A stretch of DNA of 64,000 bases from Streptomyces spirodelae (GTDB lineage Bacteria > Actinomycetota > Actinomycetes > Streptomycetales > Streptomycetaceae), in the NCBI RefSeq assembly GCF_017676385.1, contig NZ_JAFFZN010000002.1, positions 310,001 through 374,000 of the forward strand, given 5' to 3'. A model generated the notes under the pieces. It ran no database searches. It saw only the letters and a list, made by a program, of their open reading frames with translations, and had not been told where the DNA came from. Positions 40,275 through 47,261 of the stretch are shown here, in pieces. Both the position numbers and the translations under genes were made by a program. Every line of letters begins with the position of its first letter. Position 1 is the stretch's first letter.

Positions 40275-40925
40275 GTGGGGGAGCGGAGGATCCCCGGCGG
40301 CGGCTGGACGGTCGCCGTCGTGGTGGCGGCGGTGCTCGCGAGCTGCTCGCAGCGGGGCGGGGGCGGCAGCGAGTCCGACGGCGGGAAGGGCGACCGGCAC
40401 GGGCCCGCGCCGCTGAGTGTCGCGGCCGTGGAGCGGATGGCCGACGGGCCCGGCGCGAGCTGCCCCGTCCGCTACGACCTGGCCGACGCGGCGCGGTCCG
40501 CCGGAGTGGACGGCGCGGTCAAGGAAGGCTCCGTCGAGGGCGAACTCCCGGACGGCGCCGACTCACCGCTGGCCCAGTCGAAGGGCGCCCTCGTCGACTG
40601 CGGCTACCGGCTGGGCGAGGAGCGGCTGCGCCTCTTCACGGTCGGCGTCCGGAAGGGGCACGCGGTCAATGTCCTGCTGCCCCAGATCCAGCACGACGCC
40701 GAGATCCCGATGGACGACCTCCTCGCCTACGCGCGCCGGGCCCAGCGGGCCCGGCGCGGCGAGGTCCTGCTCACCTCCAGCGGGAACGTCGCCGCCGTGC
40801 GGCTGCCGGTGACGGGGAAGGGCGACATCGCCCTCGTCGTCAGCATCGGCGAGCATCTCACGCGGCTCTCCCGTGAGCGGTTCACGGACCTGACGACCCG
40901 GCTCGCTGACCAGGCGCGGGGCTGA
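40275..40925 (+). CDS. Putative lipoprotein
   Basis: A 216-residue protein with a short hydrophobic signal (WTVAVVVAAVLASC) and a lipobox Cys near residue 24, then a Gly/Ser/Asp-rich linker. The folded part has two Cys (GASCPVRYDL and LVDCGYRLG) that could pair, and ends in an amphipathic helix (LTRLSRERFTDLTTRLADQ). No enzyme motif is seen. The GTG start at 40275 follows GTAGGGG. It lies 56 bases after npdG on the same strand and may be cotranscribed with it. Function unknown; surface location is the only supported claim. Confidence 0.7.
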   Translation: MGERRIPGGGWTVAVVVAAVLASCSQRGGGGSESDGGKGDRHGPAPLSVAAVERMADGPGASCPVRYDLADAARSAGVDGAVKEGSVEGELPDGADSPLAQSKGALVDCGYRLGEERLRLFTVGVRKGHAVNVLLPQIQHDAEIPMDDLLAYARRAQRARRGEVLLTSSGNVAAVRLPVTGKGDIALVVSIGEHLTRLSRERFTDLTTRLADQARG

Positions 40926-40928
40926 CTG

Positions 40929-40947
40929 CGGCGCCGGGCCGGCGCCG
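40929..40947. terminator. Bidirectional hairpin between convergent genes
   Basis: CGGCGCC-GGGCC-GGCGCCG, a perfect 7-bp stem within the 32-base gap between the lipoprotein stop and the VOC gene stop. It is a likely terminator for both. Confidence 0.55.
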
Positions 40948-40957
40948 GTTGCTCGCG

Positions 40958-41665
40958 CTACTGCTGCAACTCCGCGAGCCGTTCGAGGTCGTCGCGTACG
41001 GCCTCGCGCTCCGGTGCGGTGAGGCGGCCTGCGGCGTCGGTGGCCTCGGTCAGTGCCCGGGTGGCCGTCTCCTCGTCGCCGAGGCGTCCGGCGACATCCG
41101 CGCGCAGCACGAGGAGGCGGAACCGCTGCTCGGGTGTGGGCTGTTCGTCGTGCAGCCCCAGCGCCCGGTCGATGATCCGCGCGGCGCCCGCCGGGTCCTC
41201 CCTGGAGTCGGCGAGGAGGGAGGCGTGGTGCAGGGCCCGCGCGAATGTCTCCTTGGGCGCGGGCCGGTGGTGCGGGTCGTCGCTCGTCGGTTGCCCGATA
41301 CGCAGACAGTTGCCGCCCGGATCGGTGAGCAGGAACTGCCGCACGCCATACGTGGTGTCCTTGAGCAGCCCTATCCGCGGCAGCCCCCGGGTCGGGACGC
41401 GTCCGTACGCGGACTTGAGCGCGGCGCGGAAGGACCTGTGCAGTCCGTCGACGTCGTCGGTCCGGATCGCGCACGTGCTGTACGAGGCGGTGGGGTCGTA
41501 CTGCTTCATCCCGAAGAAGTGCAGCTCCACGCCGCCGCGCTGGACCACCGCGTACGGGTTGGGGCTCTTCTGCTGGAAGGTCACCTCGAATCCGAGGGCG
41601 AGATAGAAGTCGAGGACGGGCTGGAGGGTCCTGCACGGCAGGATCGGTGTGGTCGTCTCTCCCAT
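40958..41665 (-). CDS. VOC superfamily protein with helical C-terminal extension
   Basis: A 235-residue protein. Residues 1-125 form a vicinal-oxygen-chelate (glyoxalase/bleomycin-resistance) domain: ILPCRTLQPVLDFYLALGFEVTF, YAVVQRGGVELHFFGMKQYD and FLLTDPGGNCLRIGQP, with the metal/ligand His and Glu-type positions in the beta strands. Residues about 140-235 are helical with TPR-like character (RALHHASLLADSREDPAGAARIIDRAL, FRLLVLRADVAGRLGDEETATRAL), not usual in simple VOC resistance proteins. It is divergent from an MFS exporter, with a perfect palindrome between them, so a drug-resistance or stress role is likely. Confidence 0.82.
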   Translation of the reverse strand: MGETTTPILPCRTLQPVLDFYLALGFEVTFQQKSPNPYAVVQRGGVELHFFGMKQYDPTASYSTCAIRTDDVDGLHRSFRAALKSAYGRVPTRGLPRIGLLKDTTYGVRQFLLTDPGGNCLRIGQPTSDDPHHRPAPKETFARALHHASLLADSREDPAGAARIIDRALGLHDEQPTPEQRFRLLVLRADVAGRLGDEETATRALTEATDAAGRLTAPEREAVRDDLERLAELQQ

Positions 41666-41674
41666 GCCGACACT

Positions 41675-41692
41675 CTAGTCAAGTTTGACTAG
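41675..41692. promoter_or_regulatory. Perfect palindrome between VOC and MFS genes (MarR-type operator)
   Basis: CTAGTCAA-GT-TTGACTAG, an 18-bp dyad with 8-base perfect arms, 10 bases upstream of the VOC ATG. The symmetry and TAGTCAA/TTGACTA core resemble MarR-family operators. No MarR gene is in the window, so the regulator would act from elsewhere. Confidence 0.65.
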
Positions 41693-41820
41693 CTGCGCCG
41701 CCGTGTAACCGTCCGTGCCGGTGGGCACCCCGCCCCTCGGACATGCGGGCCGCGCGCACCCCGCACATCATGGGTGGAGCGGCGACCGGCAACGCGGCGC
41801 GCGCCCGCCAGGAGGCACGG

Positions 41821-43326
41821 ATGGCACAGCAGCCCGTACCCGCCGCCGGACGGGCCGGGACGACGAGTGACGAACATGCCTACACGCCGGACCCGCGGCG
41901 CTGGAAGGCGCTGTCGGTCTGCCTGATCGTCGGCTTCATGTCCCTGCTGGACGTCTCGATCGTCAACGTCGCCCTGCCCGCCATCGAGAAAGGGCTGGGT
42001 GCCTCGGAGTCCGCCCTATCCTGGGTGGTCTCCGGCTACGCCCTCACCTTCGGACTCGTCCTCGTCCCCTCGGGGCGGATCGGCGACGCGCTCGGCAGGC
42101 GCACCGCCTTCCTGGGCGGCCTGACCCTGTTCACCGTCGCCTCCATGGCCTGCGGCTTCGCCCAGGGCGCCGGATGGCTGGTGCTGGCCAGACTGGTGCA
42201 GGGCGTGGGCGGCGGACTGCTGATGCCGCAGATCTCCGGCATGATCCAGCAACTCTTCCGCGGCGCCGAGCGCGGCAAGGCATTCGGCATGCTCGGCTCC
42301 ACCATCGGCCTGTCCACCGCGGTCGGCCCGCTGCTTGGCGGGCTGCTCATCGCGGTCTTCGGCGCCGACGAGGGCTGGCGCTGGGTGTTCTTCGTCAACC
42401 TGCCCATCGGCATCATCGCCTTCCTGCTCGCGCTTCGCCTGGTGCCGCACGCCTGCGCCGAGCGCGACACCGAGCACCGCCACACGCTCGATCCGTTCGG
42501 CGTGCTGCTGCTGGGTGCGGGCGTGCTCGCCGTGCTGCTGCCGCTGGTGCAGGAGCGGCAGTGGCACGGCCAGGCCAAGTGGCTGCTGGTGCTTCTGGGG
42601 ACGCTGCTGATCGTCGCCTTCGTGTGGTGGGAGCGGATCTACCAGCGGCGCGGCAAAGAACCCCTGGTGGACCTGCGGCTCTTCCAGGACCGCTCCTACT
42701 CGCTCGGGACGCTGCTGGGGCTGGTCTACTTCGCCGGATTCACCACGATCTTCTTCATCTTCACCCTCTTCCTGCAGAACGGGATGCGCTACTCCGCGCT
42801 GCAGGCCGGGCTGACGCTGACCCCGTTCGCCGTCGGCTCCGCGATCTCGTCGGCCGTCGGCGGCCGGTACATCACCCGGGTGGGCAGGCCGTTGATCGCC
42901 GCCGGTCTGGTGCTCGTCCTGCTGGGGCTGGGCGGCGCGGCGCTGGCCGTGCACGAGGTGCAGAACAGCAGCGTGGGCTGGGCCCTGACCGCACCCATGC
43001 TCTGCGCGGGGCTCGGTTCGGGGCTGGTCATCTCACCCAACCAGACCCTCGCCCTGCGCTCGGTGCCCGTCGCCCAGGGCGGCGCCGCGGGCGGGGTGAT
43101 CCAGACCGGCCAGCGGATCGGCTCCGCCGCCGGGATCGCCGCTGTGGGCGCCGTCTTCTTCGCCTGGCTGGCCAGCAGCCACAACTGGGCGACAGCGCTG
43201 GACTACGGGCTGCTCACGGCCGCCTGCTTCGTCGCGGGCGCGCTGGCCGTGGCCGTGGCGGACATCGGGTACGGGCGCCGCGCCGCCCGCGCCGCCGCCC
43301 GGAATGCGGCCGGCCGGGAGGGGTGA
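41821..43326 (+). CDS. MFS drug exporter, DHA2 (EmrB/QacA) type
   Basis: A 501-residue inner-membrane proton-driven multidrug transporter with 14 predicted helices. Seen: FMSLLDVSIVNVALPAIEKGL (helix 1 with the D of motif D), SYALTFGLVLVPSGRIGDALGRRTAFLGG (motif A), LVLARLVQGVGGGLLMPQ, GSTIGLSTAVGPLLGGLL (motif C, antiporter), and FGADEGWRWVFFVNLPIG. The C-terminal half mirrors this with GTLLGLVYFAGFTTIFFIFTLFLQNG. The ATG at 41821 has AGGAGG 5 bases upstream; an earlier frame opening at 41743 lacks conservation. It probably shares the 41675-41692 operator with the VOC gene. Confidence 0.93.
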   Translation: MAQQPVPAAGRAGTTSDEHAYTPDPRRWKALSVCLIVGFMSLLDVSIVNVALPAIEKGLGASESALSWVVSGYALTFGLVLVPSGRIGDALGRRTAFLGGLTLFTVASMACGFAQGAGWLVLARLVQGVGGGLLMPQISGMIQQLFRGAERGKAFGMLGSTIGLSTAVGPLLGGLLIAVFGADEGWRWVFFVNLPIGIIAFLLALRLVPHACAERDTEHRHTLDPFGVLLLGAGVLAVLLPLVQERQWHGQAKWLLVLLGTLLIVAFVWWERIYQRRGKEPLVDLRLFQDRSYSLGTLLGLVYFAGFTTIFFIFTLFLQNGMRYSALQAGLTLTPFAVGSAISSAVGGRYITRVGRPLIAAGLVLVLLGLGGAALAVHEVQNSSVGWALTAPMLCAGLGSGLVISPNQTLALRSVPVAQGGAAGGVIQTGQRIGSAAGIAAVGAVFFAWLASSHNWATALDYGLLTAACFVAGALAVAVADIGYGRRAARAAARNAAGREG

Positions 43327-43389
43327 GGGAGAATGGCCGGTGCACACCCGCGCACCCCGGCGCGCCGTCCTCTCGTTGGAGACCGAGCC

Positions 43390-43587
43390 ATGTCAGCCCC
43401 CACCCGCCGCATCCCGCAGGGCCTCGCCCTCTACGCGACCGTCATCTGCGTCCTCGCCGTCGCCGCAGCCGTGGTCTCCTTCGCGAACGGCAGCTGGCTC
43501 GGCATCGTCTGGGTCCTGCTGGCGGGCCTGACCTCGAACATGGCCTGGTACTACCACCGCCGCCGCACGGCACGGGGTGCCGAGTAG
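43390..43587 (+). CDS. Small two-helix membrane protein
   Basis: A 65-residue protein of two transmembrane helices (GLALYATVICVLAVAAAVVSF and GIVWVLLAGLTSNMAWYYH) separated by a short ANGSWL loop, with basic residues (HRRRTARG) at the C-terminus. The ATG at 43390 follows GGAGACC. It starts 63 bases after the MFS stop on the same strand and may be its accessory or an unrelated small membrane protein; function unknown. Confidence 0.65.
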   Translation: MSAPTRRIPQGLALYATVICVLAVAAAVVSFANGSWLGIVWVLLAGLTSNMAWYYHRRRTARGAE

Positions 43588-43683
43588 TCGGACGTTGCGA
43601 CTCGGGTCGCTGCCCCGCACTCCCTGCGACGAGACAGGGTCCGGCAGCATCAGCGGCGGCCCACGCCCCAACGTTCGACGGCC

Positions 43684-44481
43684 CTACGGCAGCAGCACGT
43701 TCTGGGGTTCGCCCTCCCAGAAGCGGAAGTACTCCAGACCGAGGAAGGTCTCGAAGTCGGAGACGTTCATTCCGCGCAGCAGGCCGTCGACGAAATCCCA
43801 GAAGACCTCGTTGACCTGCGGAATCCACAGACAGCCGAAGACGATCAGCAGGCCGAACGGGGCGAAGGGCTCCGCCTGCTGCCGGGCCCGCGGGGACAGC
43901 CAGGGCTCGATGATGCCGAAGCCGTCCAGCCCGGGCACGGGCAGCAGGTTCAGCAGCGCGGCCGTCACCTGGAGCAGCGCGAGGAAGGCGAGGGCGCTGC
44001 GGAAGGCGACGGGTACGTCACGCATGGCGTCGAGCCAGAACGGCGCGGTGAGCACGGCCGCGAACAGCGCATTCGTCAGCGGTCCCGCCGCCGAGATCAC
44101 GCTGTGCTTCCAGCGCCCCGCGATCCGGCCGCGTTCGATGTAGACGGCGCCGCCGGGCAGCCCGATGCCGCCGAGGATGACGAAGATCACCGGCAGCACG
44201 ATGCTGAGCATCGCATGGGTGTAGTGCAGCGGGTTCAGCGTCAGATACCCCTTCGCGCCCACCGACACATCCCCCGCGCCGAGCGCGGACCGCGCGTGTG
44301 CGTACTCGTGCAGGCACAGCGAGACGATCCAGCCGGAGACGACGAAGAAGAACACGGCGACGCCTGTGACGTCGGCCCAGCCGGCCCAGACCCCCCAGCC
44401 GGAGAGCGCCATGACGGCGACCAGTCCGAGGAAGACCGGGCTGATCCGGTGGTGGTCCGGGTGGGTGGCTGCGCTGGTCAT
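43684..44481 (-). CDS. Site-2 protease family (M50) membrane metalloprotease
   Basis: A 265-residue polytopic membrane protein with the intramembrane zinc motif HEYAHA (HExxH) in SLCLHEYAHARSALGAGD (about residue 58) and the third ligand Asp in LLNLLPVPGLDGFGII. About six helices flank them. This is the short S2P/Rv-type group without PDZ domains. It likely cleaves membrane-bound anti-sigma factors or other single-pass proteins, though no partner is adjacent. Start ATG 44479-44481. It faces the small membrane protein convergently across 96 bases. Confidence 0.9.
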   Translation of the reverse strand: MTSAATHPDHHRISPVFLGLVAVMALSGWGVWAGWADVTGVAVFFFVVSGWIVSLCLHEYAHARSALGAGDVSVGAKGYLTLNPLHYTHAMLSIVLPVIFVILGGIGLPGGAVYIERGRIAGRWKHSVISAAGPLTNALFAAVLTAPFWLDAMRDVPVAFRSALAFLALLQVTAALLNLLPVPGLDGFGIIEPWLSPRARQQAEPFAPFGLLIVFGCLWIPQVNEVFWDFVDGLLRGMNVSDFETFLGLEYFRFWEGEPQNVLLP

Positions 44482-44604
44482 GGGGCCAGACCGTACCGGC
44501 AGCCTGGCATGCGCCGCGAACCGCGCGCACGATACGGGCCGTTGGTACGCGAGCGCGCCATTGGTCCGTGTCGGCCCGGCCGCCGTCGCGCGTATCGGCC
44601 GCGG

Positions 44605-45549
44605 TCAGCTCCGTGAGCCGGTCGCGACAGGTGCCGCTCCCGGCTCCGTCGCGGGCGCGGGCGGCGGCCCCTGCTCCCTCCCCACCCCGCGCCCGCCCAC
44701 CAGGGAGACCAGCGTGACGCCCCCGATGAGCAGCGCGGCGGCGAGGGCGTCCAGCGTGGTGATGCCCTCGCCGAGCAGCAGTGCGGCTGAGGTCATCCCG
44801 AACACCGGTACCAGCAGCGTGAAGGGTGCGACGGACGAGGCGTCGTACCGTCGCAGCAGAAAGCCCCATACGCCGAAGCCGAACAGGGTGGCGGCCCAGG
44901 CGACGAAGCACAGGGCGCCCAGCCCTGCCAGATCGACGGAGCGGAGCGCGGCGAGATCGGCGTCCGGCCCCTCGAACAGCAGCGAGAGGACGAACAGCGG
45001 AAGCGGCGGGACGAGACTGACCCACACCATCCACGACAGTGCGTCCGGCGGTGCGGCCTTGCGGGTCAGCACATTGGCCACGCCCCAGGCCGCTGCGGCG
45101 GCGATCACCAGGAGGAAGGCGCCCAGCGGCCCCGAGGCACCCTGGCCGACGGCGGCCACCGCTATCCCGGACAGCGCCACGGCCATCCCCGCCAGTCGTA
45201 CGCGGCCGAGCCGTTCGCCCAGCGCCACGGCGGCGAAGGCGGCGGTGAAGACCGCCTGCACCTGGAGGACGAGCGAGGAGAGCCCGGCAGGCATGCCCTG
45301 CCGCATGCCGAGGAACAGCAGCCCGAACTTCGCGACTCCCAGCGCCAGTCCCACTCCCAGGACCCAGCGCAGCGCCACCTGGGGACGGCGGACGAAGAAG
45401 ACGGCGGGCAGCGCGGCGATCAGGAACCGCAGCCCGGAGAAGAGCAGTGGCGGAAAGTGCCGCAGCCCGATGTCGATGACGACGAAGTTGACGCCCCAGA
45501 GGGCGGCAACCAGCACCGCGAGGGCGCAGTGGAGAGGACTCAGACGCAT
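44605..45549 (-). CDS. EamA/RhaT family transporter
   Basis: A 314-residue membrane protein of the drug/metabolite transporter superfamily, with ten helices made of two EamA repeats: LAVLVAALWGVNFVVIDIGLRHFPPLLFSGLRF and FLLVIAAAAAWGVANVLTRKA. It resembles YdcZ/YedA-like amino-acid or metabolite exporters. The ATG at 45547-45549 is chosen; an ATG at 45601 would add a 17-residue hydrophilic leader overlapping the LysR-binding region. It is divergent from a LysR regulator, a common paired arrangement in which the regulator senses the exported metabolite. Confidence 0.88.
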   Translation of the reverse strand: MRLSPLHCALAVLVAALWGVNFVVIDIGLRHFPPLLFSGLRFLIAALPAVFFVRRPQVALRWVLGVGLALGVAKFGLLFLGMRQGMPAGLSSLVLQVQAVFTAAFAAVALGERLGRVRLAGMAVALSGIAVAAVGQGASGPLGAFLLVIAAAAAWGVANVLTRKAAPPDALSWMVWVSLVPPLPLFVLSLLFEGPDADLAALRSVDLAGLGALCFVAWAATLFGFGVWGFLLRRYDASSVAPFTLLVPVFGMTSAALLLGEGITTLDALAAALLIGGVTLVSLVGGRGVGREQGPPPAPATEPGAAPVATGSRS

Positions 45550-45607
45550 GTCCCGATCGTCACCGGCCGAACTGTTCAGCACCAGCACGGATTCGTGCAT
45601 GGTTGGA

Positions 45608-45622
45608 TTCAGCAATACTGAA
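45608..45622. promoter_or_regulatory. LysR-type box between EamA and LysR genes
   Basis: TTCAG-CAATA-CTGAA, a perfect dyad containing T-N11-A, the LysR-family signature. It lies in the 132-base gap, so it probably controls the divergent EamA gene and LysR autoregulation. Confidence 0.6.
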
Positions 45623-45681
45623 CTTTCTTGCGGGAACAGTCCCAGTGGGAGCACCCGCGCACGGAGGGAGGCACCCAGACC

Positions 45682-46638
45682 ATGCTCGATCTGTCCAGGC
45701 TCCGGGCCCTGCACGCCGTCCAGCTGCACGGCTCGGTGGGCGGCGCCGCTCAGGCACTCGGCTACACCCCCTCCGCCGTCTCGCAGCAGATCGCCAAGCT
45801 GGAGCGGGAGACCGGCACCACCCTGCTGGAGCGGCAGGGGCGCGGCATCGCGCTGACGGACGACGCGCTGATGCTCGTCCGCACGGCCGGTCAGATGCTC
45901 GACCTGGCCGAGCAGGCCGAGGTCGCACTGGAGGAGCGCAAGGGCCGCCCCGCGGGCCGGCTGCGGCTCGCCGCCTTCCCCAGCGGCGCCCGCGGCCTGA
46001 TGCCCGGGGTGCTGGCCGAACTCGCCGCCGCCCACCCGGAACTGGACCTGCGGATGACGGAGGTCGACCCGCACCTGTCGGTGGGCCTGGTCGCCAGGGG
46101 CGAGATCGACCTGGCCCTCGCCCACGACTGGGACATCGCGCCGATGCCCGCGCCCGAGGGGGTACGCAGCATCCGGCTGGGCGAGGACCGCTGCGAGGTA
46201 CTGGTACCGGCCGGGCATCCGCTCGCCGAGCGGGACACGCTGCGCACGGCCGACCTGGCCGGGCGGCGCTGGATCAGCCAGCCGCCCGGCACCGTCTGCC
46301 ACGACTGGCTGCACACCACACTGCGCGGCGCCGGCCAGGAGCCGGATGTCGCCCATTACGTCGCGGAGTTCCAGACCCAGATCGCCCTCGTGGCGGCGGG
46401 TCTGGGCATCGCGCTGCTGCCCCGGCTCGGGCGGGGGCAGCTGCCGGACGGGGTGGTGCTGCGTCCGCTGGACCCTGTCCCCACCCGACGCCTGTTCGCC
46501 GTCACCCGCGACTGCCTCCTGCGCCGCCCGGCGGTCGGGGTAGCGCTGCGCGCCTTGCGCGACGCGACGGGCGGCGGACCGCTTCCGAAACGCTGCGAAT
46601 GCGACCGACAGGGTGGTGTGGGCTCACCCAACGGGTGA
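45682..46638 (+). CDS. LysR family transcriptional regulator
   Basis: A 318-residue LTTR. The N-terminal winged helix is LSRLRALHAVQLHGSVGGAAQALGYTPSAVSQQIAKLERETGTTLLERQGRGIALTD (residues 3-60), then a linker helix and the two-lobe effector domain (AGRLRLAAFPSGARGLMPGVLAELA, VGLVARGEIDLALAHDWD, FQTQIALVAAGLGIALLPRLG). The ATG at 45682 follows GGAGGGAGG. It is divergent from the EamA exporter and likely activates it upon a small-molecule signal. Confidence 0.93.
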   Translation: MLDLSRLRALHAVQLHGSVGGAAQALGYTPSAVSQQIAKLERETGTTLLERQGRGIALTDDALMLVRTAGQMLDLAEQAEVALEERKGRPAGRLRLAAFPSGARGLMPGVLAELAAAHPELDLRMTEVDPHLSVGLVARGEIDLALAHDWDIAPMPAPEGVRSIRLGEDRCEVLVPAGHPLAERDTLRTADLAGRRWISQPPGTVCHDWLHTTLRGAGQEPDVAHYVAEFQTQIALVAAGLGIALLPRLGRGQLPDGVVLRPLDPVPTRRLFAVTRDCLLRRPAVGVALRALRDATGGGPLPKRCECDRQGGVGSPNG

Positions 46639-46760
46639 CCTTCCCCTGGGGATCTGCGCCGGAGGCCGATACGCCTGCTCTCCTGATGCTGTGCGAGTGC
46701 ACATTCCCCGAATTCCCGCCGATGGGGGCGGAGCAGACCGGGGCAGCGAAAGGACACAGT

Positions 46761-47123
46761 ATGAGGAAGTCGGCAACAACCCGCCGCGTACGGTCGTTGA
46801 CGGTGGTCGCGGCGATGGCGACCGCTCTGGTCGGCATGGCGCCGGTTGCTGCGGTCGCCGGAGACGGCCCGGGCGGCGGCCACCACCACAAGCGCGGTTA
46901 CGTCTGCGACCGGCTGGAGCAGCACGGCAAGGCCGCCGTCGGCAGCGGCCACTGCCGCGCCATCAACGCGCCTCGCCACGGCCACATCCGTGGCCACTTC
47001 ACCATCGAGAACCGCAAGGGTCACCACCACCACAAGAAGGTGGTCTGCGTGAACAAGCACGGCAGCTCCGGCTACGCCAACACCCCCAAGTGGGTCCGCG
47101 GCACCCACTGCTACAAAGCCTGA
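46761..47123 (+). CDS. Secreted histidine-rich small protein
   Basis: A 120-residue exported protein. The signal peptide (SATTRRVRSLTVVAAMATAL, then MAPVAAVAG) should be cut near AVAG-DG. The mature 86 residues contain HHH and HHHH runs and several more His (GGGHHHKRGY, GHHHHKK) and four Cys that could form two disulphides. It is Lys/Gly-rich and therefore basic. A metal-binding or antimicrobial role is suggested by composition; no family is recognised. The ATG at 46761 follows AAAGGA. It precedes the SARP gene by 138 bases on the same strand. It could be cut by a signal peptidase with no anchor left. Confidence 0.75.
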   Translation: MRKSATTRRVRSLTVVAAMATALVGMAPVAAVAGDGPGGGHHHKRGYVCDRLEQHGKAAVGSGHCRAINAPRHGHIRGHFTIENRKGHHHHKKVVCVNKHGSSGYANTPKWVRGTHCYKA

Positions 47124-47215
47124 CGCTCCACCCGGCGCCCGGCCCCGTATCGCGTGACGCCTGCCGGCGATCGGCGGGTGCGGACTGAGCAGCCGCGCGG
47201 GGCGAGGATGCCCGA

Positions 47216-47247
47216 ACCGGCCCGAGGCTGAACGGCCCCGGGCCGGT
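47216..47247. promoter_or_regulatory. Inverted repeat just before the SARP gene
   Basis: Left arm ACCGGCCCGAGG and right arm CCCCGGGCCGGT (11 of 12 pairs, 8-base loop), ending 15 bases before the GTG start. It could be an operator or an RNA hairpin that limits translation of the large regulator. Confidence 0.4.
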
Positions 47248-47261
47248 GGCAGTATGTGGGG

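Noticed and set aside
47216..47247. Hairpin before the SARP gene taken as terminator of the His-rich protein gene
   Set aside because: It ends 15 bases before the SARP start, has no U-tract and more likely affects SARP expression; listed as regulatory with low confidence.
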